From Gammaproteobacteria bacterium (GTDB taxonomy: Bacteria > Pseudomonadota > Gammaproteobacteria > Pseudomonadales > UBA5518), in contig JADKDK010000007.1 of assembly GCA_016718385.1 (NCBI GenBank), forward strand, positions 248,001-312,000: DNA of 64,000 nt, read 5' to 3'. Positions within the stretch are counted from its first letter, which is position 1; every line of letters begins with the position of its first letter. The notes under the pieces are model-generated. The model was not told the DNA's origin, did no database searches, and saw only the letters and a program-made list of their open reading frames with translations. Below are positions 20,780 through 28,166 of the stretch, piece by piece. A program made the translations under genes and the position numbers.

Positions 20780-21097
20780 GTGAGCAAGGTGACGTTCAGG
20801 TATCGTGACGGCACGGCGCACGATCTCGACGTGGAGGACGGCAACACGCTGATGAACGCGGCTTTCTTCGAGGGCCTGCCCGGCATCGAGGGCATCTGCG
20901 GCGGGGTGGCGGCCTGCGGCACCTGCCACGTGCTGGTCGACGAGGCCTGGCGCACCGCCTGCGGCACGCCGGATCGCGCCGAGGAAGCACGCCTGGCGCA
21001 GATCGCGGTCCGCCAGCCCGCGAGCCGGCTGGCCTGCCAGATCACCGTGTCGCCGCAACTCGACGGCCTGGTGGTGACCGTCGTCGCCGACGGATAG
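20780..21097 (+). CDS. 2Fe-2S ferredoxin (P450 redox partner type)
   Basis: This 105-residue ferredoxin has the adrenodoxin/putidaredoxin cysteine pattern C-x5-C-x2-C (GICGGVAACGTC) plus a fourth cysteine in SRLACQITV. Such proteins pass single electrons from a FAD reductase to a P450. The GTG start at 20780 is preceded by a strong GGAGG-type purine run. No reductase gene is in the neighbourhood. Confidence 0.9.
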   Translation: MSKVTFRYRDGTAHDLDVEDGNTLMNAAFFEGLPGIEGICGGVAACGTCHVLVDEAWRTACGTPDRAEEARLAQIAVRQPASRLACQITVSPQLDGLVVTVVADG

Positions 21098-21150
21098 CCC
21101 GCAGCACTCACGCCGCTGCTTGATCAGGGCGGATTCGCACGGCGCGGGAT

Positions 21151-22113
21151 TTGCCGTGCCAGATCGTCCGCGCACCGCATAATGCCCGCCTCTACTACGA
21201 CACCTTCCGCGCGCTGAACCCGCTGGACTACGCGCGCATGGAGCCCGGGCGCGTGTACGGCTACGAGGACTTCGTGCCGCGCGCGGAACTCGAGTGCAGC
21301 GAGTACTACCGCCAGTATTGCGTCCATACCTTCAACGAGCACGCGCTGGTCGGTTGCTTCGGCGAGCCGGGCGCGGCCCGCGCGTGGCTGAACCTGAGCC
21401 GCGGCGCCGCCGCCGGCGCCTATGAACGGCGCGAACGGCGGCTGCTGCAGGCCCTGCTGCCGCACCTCGCGCGCGCGTTGAAGATCTGTGCGCGCCTGGA
21501 GCGTGCCGATGCCGAGCACCGCCAGCTGCGCGAGCAGGTCGATGCCGTCGGTTTCGCCACCCTGCTGCTCGACGCCGACGCCAGGGTCGGGGTTGCCAAC
21601 CGCGCCGCGCAGGCGCTGCTGCAGGCAGGGCGCGGGCCGCAGCTCGTCGCGGGGCGGCTCGGCTTTGCCGAGGCGCGCGACCAGCGGGCCTTCGAGCGCG
21701 CACTGGCCGAGGTGCTGGGTCCCGGCGCGCAACGCGACTCGGCCTCGTTCATGGCCGCGCCCAATTCGGAGCTGTCGATCAGCGTGCTGCTGCGGCGGCT
21801 GCGGCGCGAGGACGGCCCCGGCGCCGCACGGGCCGAGGCGGCCGTTTATCTGCGCCCGCGGGCCGCCAGCGCGCCGTTCCTGCGCGTGGACCACGTGGCG
21901 AGCCTGTTCGGGCTGACCGCCACCGAGGCGCGCCTGGCCGTCCTGCTCGCCGAGGGGCAGAGCCTGCGCCAGATCGCGCAGGCGCTCGGGATCACGGAGA
22001 CGAGCGCGCGCACCTATTGCAAGCGCGTGTTCGACAAGACCGACACCGCGCGCCAGGCTGAACTGGTGCGCCTTGTGCTGAGCAGCGTGGCCGGCATCGG
22101 GGACACGCCCTGA
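21151..22113 (+). CDS. LuxR-type HTH regulator with PAS-like domain, probably N-terminally short
   Basis: This protein of about 320 residues has a helical sensor, a PAS-like segment (VGFATLLLDADARVGVANRA) and a C-terminal LuxR HTH (FGLTATEARLAVLLAEGQ, IAQALGITETSARTYCKRVF). The best start is a TTG at 21151, since an in-frame stop lies at 21121. Homologues of this regulator type that I recall have about 60 more residues ahead of the RLYYDTFRALNPLDY segment, so the gene may have lost its 5' end. It lies 53 bp after the ferredoxin gene and may control the P450 pair or the nitroreductase downstream. Confidence 0.7.
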   Translation: MPCQIVRAPHNARLYYDTFRALNPLDYARMEPGRVYGYEDFVPRAELECSEYYRQYCVHTFNEHALVGCFGEPGAARAWLNLSRGAAAGAYERRERRLLQALLPHLARALKICARLERADAEHRQLREQVDAVGFATLLLDADARVGVANRAAQALLQAGRGPQLVAGRLGFAEARDQRAFERALAEVLGPGAQRDSASFMAAPNSELSISVLLRRLRREDGPGAARAEAAVYLRPRAASAPFLRVDHVASLFGLTATEARLAVLLAEGQSLRQIAQALGITETSARTYCKRVFDKTDTARQAELVRLVLSSVAGIGDTP

Positions 22114-22234
22114 GCGCCCGGGCGTTGTGCGCCGGCCCGCTGCAGTCCGCCGCCTTGCGGCTGCGGCGGCGTTGACACCGGGGCCGGGCGCGGGCGATGG
22201 TGCAGGCCTTTTTTTGGCATGCAGGGGCTCACAC

Positions 22235-22885
22235 ATGGACATCGCACTGGCCGCGCGCCGCCGCCACAGCTGCAAGGCCTTCGACGGCGAGCGCAAGATC
22301 CCGCCGGAGCTTTTCGGCCAGCTGCGCGAGCTGCTGCGCTGGAGCCCCTCGTCGACCAACTCCCAGCCCTGGCATTTCGTGATCGCCGCCACGCCCGGGG
22401 GCAAGGCGCGCGTGGCCGAGGCCGCGACCGGCCTGTTCGCCTATAACGCGCCGAAGATCCTGGACGCCTCGCACGTCGTGGTGCTGTGCGCGCGCCGCGA
22501 CATGGAGCCGGAATACCTGGACGCGCTGCTCGCGCAGGAACAGGCCGACGGGCGTTTCGACTCCGAGGAGGCGCGCACGCGCCAGGCGCAGGTGCGCGGC
22601 TTCTACGTGGGGCACCAGCGCAAGGCCGGCACGCTGGACGCGTGGATGCAAAAGCAGGTCTACCTCGCGCTCGGCGGCCTGCTGCTGGGCGCCGGCGCGC
22701 TCGACATCGACGCCTGTCCGATGGAGGGCTTCGACGCCGCGTTGCTCGACGAGACGCTGGGGCTGGCGGCGCAGGGCTTCGCGGCCCAGGTGATCGTCGC
22801 GCTCGGCTACCGCAGCGCCGGCGACTTCAACGCCGCCGCGCCGAAGTCGCGGCTGCCCGAGGCCGCCCTGTTCACCGATATCTAG
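22235..22885 (+). CDS. Nitroreductase family protein (NfsB-like)
   Basis: This 216-residue flavoprotein shows ARRRHSCKAFDGERKIPPE (FMN phosphate contacts), LRWSPSSTNSQPWHFVIA, LGGLLLGAGALDIDACPMEG and the closing VIVALGYRSAGDFNA. NfsB-type enzymes use NAD(P)H to reduce nitroaromatics and quinones. The ATG at 22235 fits the family start. It follows the LuxR gene by 121 bp on the same strand. Confidence 0.88.
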   Translation: MDIALAARRRHSCKAFDGERKIPPELFGQLRELLRWSPSSTNSQPWHFVIAATPGGKARVAEAATGLFAYNAPKILDASHVVVLCARRDMEPEYLDALLAQEQADGRFDSEEARTRQAQVRGFYVGHQRKAGTLDAWMQKQVYLALGGLLLGAGALDIDACPMEGFDAALLDETLGLAAQGFAAQVIVALGYRSAGDFNAAAPKSRLPEAALFTDI

Positions 22886-22889
22886 CCGT

Positions 22890-23034
22890 GTGGGTCGCCA
22901 TTTATGGCGACGACGGCGCCCATGTCGGCACGAATGCCGACCCACATTGCCCGTAGGTCGCCATCCCCGTAGGTCGCCATTTATGGCGACAACCGCTTTC
23001 GGAAAGGCAGATGTCGGCATGAATGTCGACCCAC
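22890..23034. repeat. Cluster of REP-like elements (four full, one half)
   Basis: Full copies lie at 22890-22911 (+), 22923-22945 (-), 22969-22990 (+) and 23012-23034 (-), with a half copy at 22953-22964. Cores differ (TCGCCATTTATGGCGA, TCGGCA...TGCCGA) but the GT(A/G)GG head is constant. This fills most of the gap between the nitroreductase and ATPase genes. Confidence 0.85.
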
Positions 23035-23134
23035 GTCGTCGCCCCGCGTCGCGGTGATGACACAGCGCTGACTAAAGGAGCAAATTGAAAGTACAACTTG
23101 CAGATTGCGCCATGCCCCGGCTATTCTGCCCACC

Positions 23135-24304
23135 ATGATCCCGCGCACCCTCGAAGCCGTCCTGCGAAGCTCGGCGACACATTATCCGGTGGTCACAGTC
23201 ACCGGGCCGCGCCAGAGCGGCAAGACCACGCTGTGTCGCGCGACCTTCCCCGACAAGCCCTACGTCAACCTGGAAAGTCCCGACGTGCGGGAGTTCGCCC
23301 GCACCGATCCGCGTGGCTTTCTCGCCAACTACGGGGCTGGCGCCATCCTCGACGAGATCCAGCGGGCTCCCGAGTTGCTGTCCTATCTGCAGCCGCTGGT
23401 GGATGCCGACCAGCAGCCCGGGCGCTTCATCCTGACCGGCAGCCAGCAATTCGAGGTCATGAACACCGTTGCGCAGACGCTGGCCGGTCGGACCGCGGTG
23501 CTGAAACTGCTCCCGCTGACCATCGCGGAACTCGCCGCCGCCGGAATCAGCCCGGGCACCGATCAGCTCCTGCTGAGCGGGTTCTATCCCCGGATCCATG
23601 ACGGCGGGCTCGACCCGACGCGGGCGCTCGGCGATTACGTCGAGACCTATGTGCAGCGAGACATCCGCCAGTTGATCACCATCAAGGACCTGGCGCTGTT
23701 CGAAAAATTCGTACGCCTGTGTGCCGGGCGCATCGGACAATTGCTCAATCTGCAGAGCCTTGGAAACGACGTCGGCATCTCGCATACCACCGCGAGGAGC
23801 TGGCTCACCCTGCTGGAAGCAAGCTACGTGGTGTTTCTGCTGCAGCCCTGGCACGTCAACCTGGGCAAGCGGCAGATCAAGACTCCGAAGCTGTATTTTC
23901 ACGATGTGGGCCTGGCCAGCTATTTGCTGGGCGCTGAAGCCGTGCAGCACATCAGCCGGCACCCGCTCAGGGGCAACCTGTTCGAGAACCTCGTCGTCGG
24001 CGAGGCCCTCAAGTACCGTTACAACCGCGGCAAGCGCAGCAACCTCTTTTTCTGGCGCGATGCGAAGGGCAACGAGGTCGACCTGGTCGTCGAAAACGGG
24101 GCGGACGTGCTGCCGGTGGAAGTCAAGGCCGGCGCGACCATCAGCCCGGATTACTTCAGGGGGCTGACCGCGTTCTGCCAGCGCATGAAGGAGCCGCCGC
24201 AGAACGCTGCGCTGGTCTACGACGGTGCCGAACGGCAGCGGCGTACCGGAGTCACGATCTGGCGGTCCGCCGACGTCGATGTGATGCTCGACGAGTGCTC
24301 ATGA
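23135..24304 (+). CDS. AAA+ ATPase with DUF4143 C-terminal domain
   Basis: This 389-residue protein has Walker A in VTVTGPRQSGKTTLCRATF, Walker B in AILDEIQRAPELLSYLQ and sensor residues in RFILTGSQQFEVM. The C-terminal DUF4143 domain has VDLVVENGADVLPVEVKAGA, a restriction-endonuclease-like strand pattern with an ExK. These ATPases are widespread and strongly variable between strains, but their role is unsettled; a toxin-antitoxin or stress role has been suggested. It stands alone between REP elements and glyA. Confidence 0.88.
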   Translation: MIPRTLEAVLRSSATHYPVVTVTGPRQSGKTTLCRATFPDKPYVNLESPDVREFARTDPRGFLANYGAGAILDEIQRAPELLSYLQPLVDADQQPGRFILTGSQQFEVMNTVAQTLAGRTAVLKLLPLTIAELAAAGISPGTDQLLLSGFYPRIHDGGLDPTRALGDYVETYVQRDIRQLITIKDLALFEKFVRLCAGRIGQLLNLQSLGNDVGISHTTARSWLTLLEASYVVFLLQPWHVNLGKRQIKTPKLYFHDVGLASYLLGAEAVQHISRHPLRGNLFENLVVGEALKYRYNRGKRSNLFFWRDAKGNEVDLVVENGADVLPVEVKAGATISPDYFRGLTAFCQRMKEPPQNAALVYDGAERQRRTGVTIWRSADVDVMLDECS

Positions 24305-24435
24305 CGGCGCCCGAGCCGGGAGGGTACGTCGACCGGGGATTTGTCGGCTTCCTTTCCGATTCCAGATCGCCCGTGTTCGGGTAAACTGCGCCGCTTTTCC
24401 AACTGCCACGGGCCGCGCGCCCCGGGGGAAATGCC

Positions 24436-25698
24436 ATGTTCGACAAGACGCTCAACGTTGCCGATTACGATCCCGAGCTCTGGGCCGCGATCCAGGCCGA
24501 GGAACGGCGCCAGGAAGAGCACATCGAGCTGATCGCCTCCGAGAACTACACCAGCCCGCGCGTGCTGCAGATGCAGGGCACGGTGCTCACCAACAAGTAC
24601 GCCGAGGGCTATCCGCACAAGCGCTACTACGGCGGCTGCGAGTACGTCGACCGCGCCGAGGAACTCGCCATCGAGCGCGCCAAGCAGCTCTTCGGCGCCG
24701 ACTTCGCCAACGTGCAGCCGCACTCCGGCTCGCAGGCCAACAGCGCGGTGTACCTCGCACTGTGCCAGCCGGGCGACGTGGTGCTCGGCATGAGCCTCGC
24801 GCACGGCGGTCACCTGACCCACGGCGCCAAGCCGAACTTCTCCGGCAAGATCTACCACGCCTACCAGTACGGGCTGGACCCGGCCACCGGCGAAGTGGAC
24901 TACGCCGAGGTCGAGCGCCTGGCGCTCGAGCACAAGCCGCGCATGATCGTGGCCGGCTTCTCGGCCTACTCGCGCATCATGGACTGGGCGCGTTTTCGCG
25001 CCATCGCCGACAAGGTCGGCGCCTACCTGCTGGTCGACATGGCCCACGTGGCGGGCCTGGTCGCCGCCGGCCTCTACCCGAACCCGGTGCCGCACGCCGA
25101 CGTGGTCACCACCACCACGCACAAGACGCTGCGCGGCCCGCGCGGCGGCCTGATCATCGCGCGCAAGAACGACGAGATCACCAAGAAGCTGAACTCCGCG
25201 GTGTTCCCCGGCGGCCAGGGCGGCCCGCTGATGCACGTGATCGCGGCCAAGGCCGTGAGTTTCAAGGAAGCGCTGGAGCCCGGGTTCAAGGTCTACCAGC
25301 AGCAGGTCGTGGACAACGCGCGCGCGATGGCGCGCACCTTCATCGAGCGCGGCATCGACATCGTCTCGGGCGGCACCGACAACCACCTGATGCTGGTGAA
25401 CCTGATCGGCAAGCCCTACACCGGCGCCGATGCCGATGCGGCGCTGGGCGAGGCCAACATCACGGTGAACAAGAACGCCGTGCCCAACGACCCGCGCCCG
25501 CCGGCCGTGACCAGCGGCCTGCGCGTCGGCACTCCCGCGATCACCACGCGCGGCTTCGGCATCGACGAGACGGTGCAACTCACGCACTGGATGTGCGACG
25601 TGCTGGCCTCGCTCGAGGACGACACGAGCGAGCGCGTGATCGCCGAGGTGCGCGCGAACGTCCTCGACATCTGCAGACGCTATCCCGTCTACGGCTGA
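24436..25698 (+). CDS. glyA: Serine hydroxymethyltransferase
   Basis: This 420-residue PLP enzyme converts serine and tetrahydrofolate to glycine and methylene-THF. It shows IELIASENYTSPRVLQMQGT, NKYAEGYPHKRYYGGCEYVD, LVDMAHVAGLVAAGLYPNPV and the PLP-lysine motif VVTTTTHKTLRGPRGG. Length and order are standard. The last bases overlap the next gene as TGATG. The final 54 bp are repeated, 91 percent identical, at 26198-26251. Confidence 0.97.
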   Translation: MFDKTLNVADYDPELWAAIQAEERRQEEHIELIASENYTSPRVLQMQGTVLTNKYAEGYPHKRYYGGCEYVDRAEELAIERAKQLFGADFANVQPHSGSQANSAVYLALCQPGDVVLGMSLAHGGHLTHGAKPNFSGKIYHAYQYGLDPATGEVDYAEVERLALEHKPRMIVAGFSAYSRIMDWARFRAIADKVGAYLLVDMAHVAGLVAAGLYPNPVPHADVVTTTTHKTLRGPRGGLIIARKNDEITKKLNSAVFPGGQGGPLMHVIAAKAVSFKEALEPGFKVYQQQVVDNARAMARTFIERGIDIVSGGTDNHLMLVNLIGKPYTGADADAALGEANITVNKNAVPNDPRPPAVTSGLRVGTPAITTRGFGIDETVQLTHWMCDVLASLEDDTSERVIAEVRANVLDICRRYPVYG

Positions 25699-26174
25699 TG
25701 CGCCGCATGCTCGGCGTGCGGCTGCAACGCAGCGCCTCCCGCCGCCGGCGGCTCGGCGCGTGGTGGCTCGCGCTGGCGCTCGCGACCGCCCTGCCGCGCG
25801 CGTTCGGTGACGACGCTGCCGTGCTCGCGTTGCGCGAGGACGCGCTCGCGGCGGCCATCGGTGGCCGCGCGGATACGCTCGAGGAACTGCTCGCCGCGGA
25901 TTTCTTCTACAACACCGCCCGTGGCACCGCGCTGACCAAGCCGGCGATGATCGCGCAACTCGCCTCGGGTGCGGTACGGGTGCGCTCGATCGCGCGCGAG
26001 GACGTCGTGACCAAGGTGTACGGAGAGACGGCGCTGGTCAGCGGCGTCGCGCGCGTGACGGCAGTCGTCGAGGGCGAGGAGGTCGACATGGCCTCGCGTT
26101 ACCTGCACGTCTGGGTGAGGCAGCGCGATGCGTGGCGGCTCGCGGCGCGCCAGGTGACACCGCTGTCGCGCTGA
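25698..26174 (+). CDS. Exported SnoaL/DUF4440-like protein
   Basis: This 158-residue protein has a basic N-terminus and hydrophobic core that form a signal peptide (LGAWWLALALATALPRAFG). An NTF2-like domain follows: LREDALAAAIGGRADTLEEL, DFFYNTARGTALTKPAMIAQ, YLHVWVRQRDAWRLAARQVT. Such domains bind small molecules or are isomerase-like; the function is unknown. It starts inside the glyA stop (TGATG) and is followed by a copy of the glyA 3' end, which suggests it arrived by recombination at glyA. Confidence 0.75.
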   Translation: MRRMLGVRLQRSASRRRRLGAWWLALALATALPRAFGDDAAVLALREDALAAAIGGRADTLEELLAADFFYNTARGTALTKPAMIAQLASGAVRVRSIAREDVVTKVYGETALVSGVARVTAVVEGEEVDMASRYLHVWVRQRDAWRLAARQVTPLSR

Positions 26175-26197
26175 TTGGCGCCGCAGCCGCCGTGGGC

Positions 26198-26251
26198 GAG
26201 GTGCGCGCGAAGGTGCTCGACATCTGCCGGCGCTATCCCGTCTACGCCTGA
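26198..26251 (+). pseudogene. Duplicate remnant of the glyA 3' end
   Basis: These 54 bp match the last 54 bp of glyA (25645-25698) with five differences, and in the same frame encode EVRAKVLDICRRYPVYA plus a stop. Nothing else of glyA precedes it. It is most simply the old or donor glyA end left when the SnoaL-like gene was inserted next to glyA. Confidence 0.8.
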
Positions 26252-26258
26252 TCCACAC

Positions 26259-26353
26259 TGTCCGGCTGAAGCCGGACCTACGGGTGCCATCCCGTGGGTC
26301 CGAATTCATTCGGACAATGGCCCACACCCCGTGGGTCCGAATTCATTCGGACA
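26259..26353. repeat. Cluster of three REP-like elements
   Basis: 26259-26281 (-, CCGGCTTCAGCCGG core), 26294-26316 (+) and 26331-26353 (+), both with a TCCGAATTCATTCGGA core. The two direct copies are identical. A further GTGGGG head without hairpin follows at about 26368. Confidence 0.85.
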
Positions 26354-26422
26354 ACTGACCGCATCCCGTGGGGCAGGCATGCTAGGCTGTTGGCGATTGC
26401 GTTCACGACGGATCGTTCCACC

Positions 26423-28099
26423 ATGAACAAGAAAAATGGACAGCCGACGCTACGCGCCGTTGCCGCGATAGCGGGACTTTGCCTGCTCGCCCTGCTCCCC
26501 CTGCACGGCGCGAACGCTGCGACCAGGGAAGACGCGGCGCTGGACCGCCAACTGGCCCTCGAGGTCGAGACCTCGCCCGTGACGCTCGATGGCGAGGTGT
26601 TGTTTCGCGTCCGCGGCACCTCCCTGGTGCCGCCTGCCAAGCGCGCCGGCGCGATCACCGAGCGCCTGAAGCAGTTCGCCGATGACGATTCGATACCCGT
26701 CGACGCCCTGCACATCGAGTCCGATGCCGAGTTGACGCGCATCCTCGCCGGTGAGCAGCTCATCATGGTGCTTGCCGACATCGACGCCGAGGGCGTGCCC
26801 CGCGACCGCCTGGCCGAGCTCGTCATGGCGGACATGAGCAAGGCCGTGAAGGCCTACCGTGTCGCGCGCACCCCGCGCGTGCTGCTGGTGCACACCGGCT
26901 ACGTCGTGCTGGCGACACTGGCGGCCGTCGCGCTGCTGTACGGGCTGCTGCGGCTGCGGCGCTGGACGCTGGCGCGGTTGCGCCGGCGCTTCGTCGGCGG
27001 CGGAGCGGATCTGAAGATCCAGTCGGTGAAGCTCGTTCAGTCCCGCCAGGTGTGGCTGGCGGTGCGCGGCCTGGTCAATGTCGCGATCACGGTGTCCGTG
27101 CTCGCGGTGATCTACCTGCACCTCAGCACGGTGCTGGGTCTGTATCCGTGGACGGCCCCGCTGGCCGATCAATTGTTCCAGCTGTTCCTGAAGCCGCTGC
27201 AGGTGATGGGCGGCGCCGTGTTGGCTTCGCTTCCCGATCTCGGTTTCATCGTGGTGCTGGTGGTGGTCGTTCGCTACGTGCTGAAGGCGCTGCAGCTGAT
27301 GTTCCAGGGCATCGAGACCGGCGCGGTCAGCTTCGAGAACTTCGACCCCGAGTGGGCCCAGCCGACCTACAAGATCGTGCGCATCCTCGTGATCGCCTTC
27401 TCGGTGGTCGTGGCCTACCCCTATATCCCGGGCTCCGAGTCGCAGGCCTTCAAGGGCGTGTCGCTGTTCCTGGGGGTGATATTTTCTCTGGGCTCCTCGT
27501 CCGTGATCTCGAACGTGATCGCCGGCTACACCATGACCTACCGTCGCGCCTTCCGCCTGGGCGATCGCATCGCCGTGGGCGAGATCACCGGCTTCGTGAC
27601 CGAGACCTCCTTGCTGGTGACGCGCCTGCGCTCGTTCAAGAACGAAGAAGTGGTGCTGCCGAATTCCGAGATCCTGGGCAAGGCCGTCATCAACTACAGC
27701 GCACTGGCACGCCGCGAAGGCCTGATCCTGCACACCACGGTGGGCATCGGCTACGAGACGCCTTGGCGCCAGGTCGAGGCAATGCTGCTGATGGCGGCCG
27801 AGCGAACCGCCGGGCTCGAGCGCGAGCCGCGCCCCTTCGTGCTGCAGAAGTCGCTGGGCGACTTCTGCGTCGTCTACGAGATCAATGCGACCACGCGGGA
27901 CGCAACGCAGATCGGTCTGCTGTATACCGCGCTGCACGCGAACATCCTCGACATCTTCAACGAGTACGGCGTGCAGATCATGACGCCGGCCTACGAGGGC
28001 GACCCCGAGGTGCCGAAGCTGGTGCCGCGCGAGCAGTGGCACCTGGCCCCTGCCGCACCCGAACCCGAACCCGTGGGTCCGACTTCAGTCGGACAATGA
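26423..28099 (+). CDS. MscS-family mechanosensitive channel
   Basis: This 558-residue inner-membrane protein has a signal peptide, an N-terminal periplasmic domain and several helices. The MscS pore and beta domain follow: GVIFSLGSSSVISNVIAGYT, AFRLGDRIAVGEITGFVTET, TRLRSFKNEEVVLPNSEILG. The C-terminal cytoplasmic cage has YTALHANILDIFNEYGVQIM and TPAYEGDP. It would vent solutes on hypo-osmotic shock. The last residues PVGPTSVGQ are read from a REP element (28073-28095), a tail foreign to the family. Confidence 0.92.
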   Translation: MNKKNGQPTLRAVAAIAGLCLLALLPLHGANAATREDAALDRQLALEVETSPVTLDGEVLFRVRGTSLVPPAKRAGAITERLKQFADDDSIPVDALHIESDAELTRILAGEQLIMVLADIDAEGVPRDRLAELVMADMSKAVKAYRVARTPRVLLVHTGYVVLATLAAVALLYGLLRLRRWTLARLRRRFVGGGADLKIQSVKLVQSRQVWLAVRGLVNVAITVSVLAVIYLHLSTVLGLYPWTAPLADQLFQLFLKPLQVMGGAVLASLPDLGFIVVLVVVVRYVLKALQLMFQGIETGAVSFENFDPEWAQPTYKIVRILVIAFSVVVAYPYIPGSESQAFKGVSLFLGVIFSLGSSSVISNVIAGYTMTYRRAFRLGDRIAVGEITGFVTETSLLVTRLRSFKNEEVVLPNSEILGKAVINYSALARREGLILHTTVGIGYETPWRQVEAMLLMAAERTAGLEREPRPFVLQKSLGDFCVVYEINATTRDATQIGLLYTALHANILDIFNEYGVQIMTPAYEGDPEVPKLVPREQWHLAPAAPEPEPVGPTSVGQ

Positions 28100-28166
28100 C
28101 CCGAACCCCGTGGGTCCGACTTCAGTCGGACGATTACCCGCACTGTCCGGCTGAAGCCGGACCCAC
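28073..28166. repeat. Cluster of three REP-like elements between convergent genes
   Basis: 28073-28095 (+, inside the mscS coding end), 28110-28131 (+) and 28144-28166 (-, inside the end of the COG4389 gene). Cores are TCCGACTTCAGTCGGA and TCCGGCTTCAGCCGGA. The cluster encodes both C-termini and separates the two stop codons by only about 34 bp. Confidence 0.85.
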
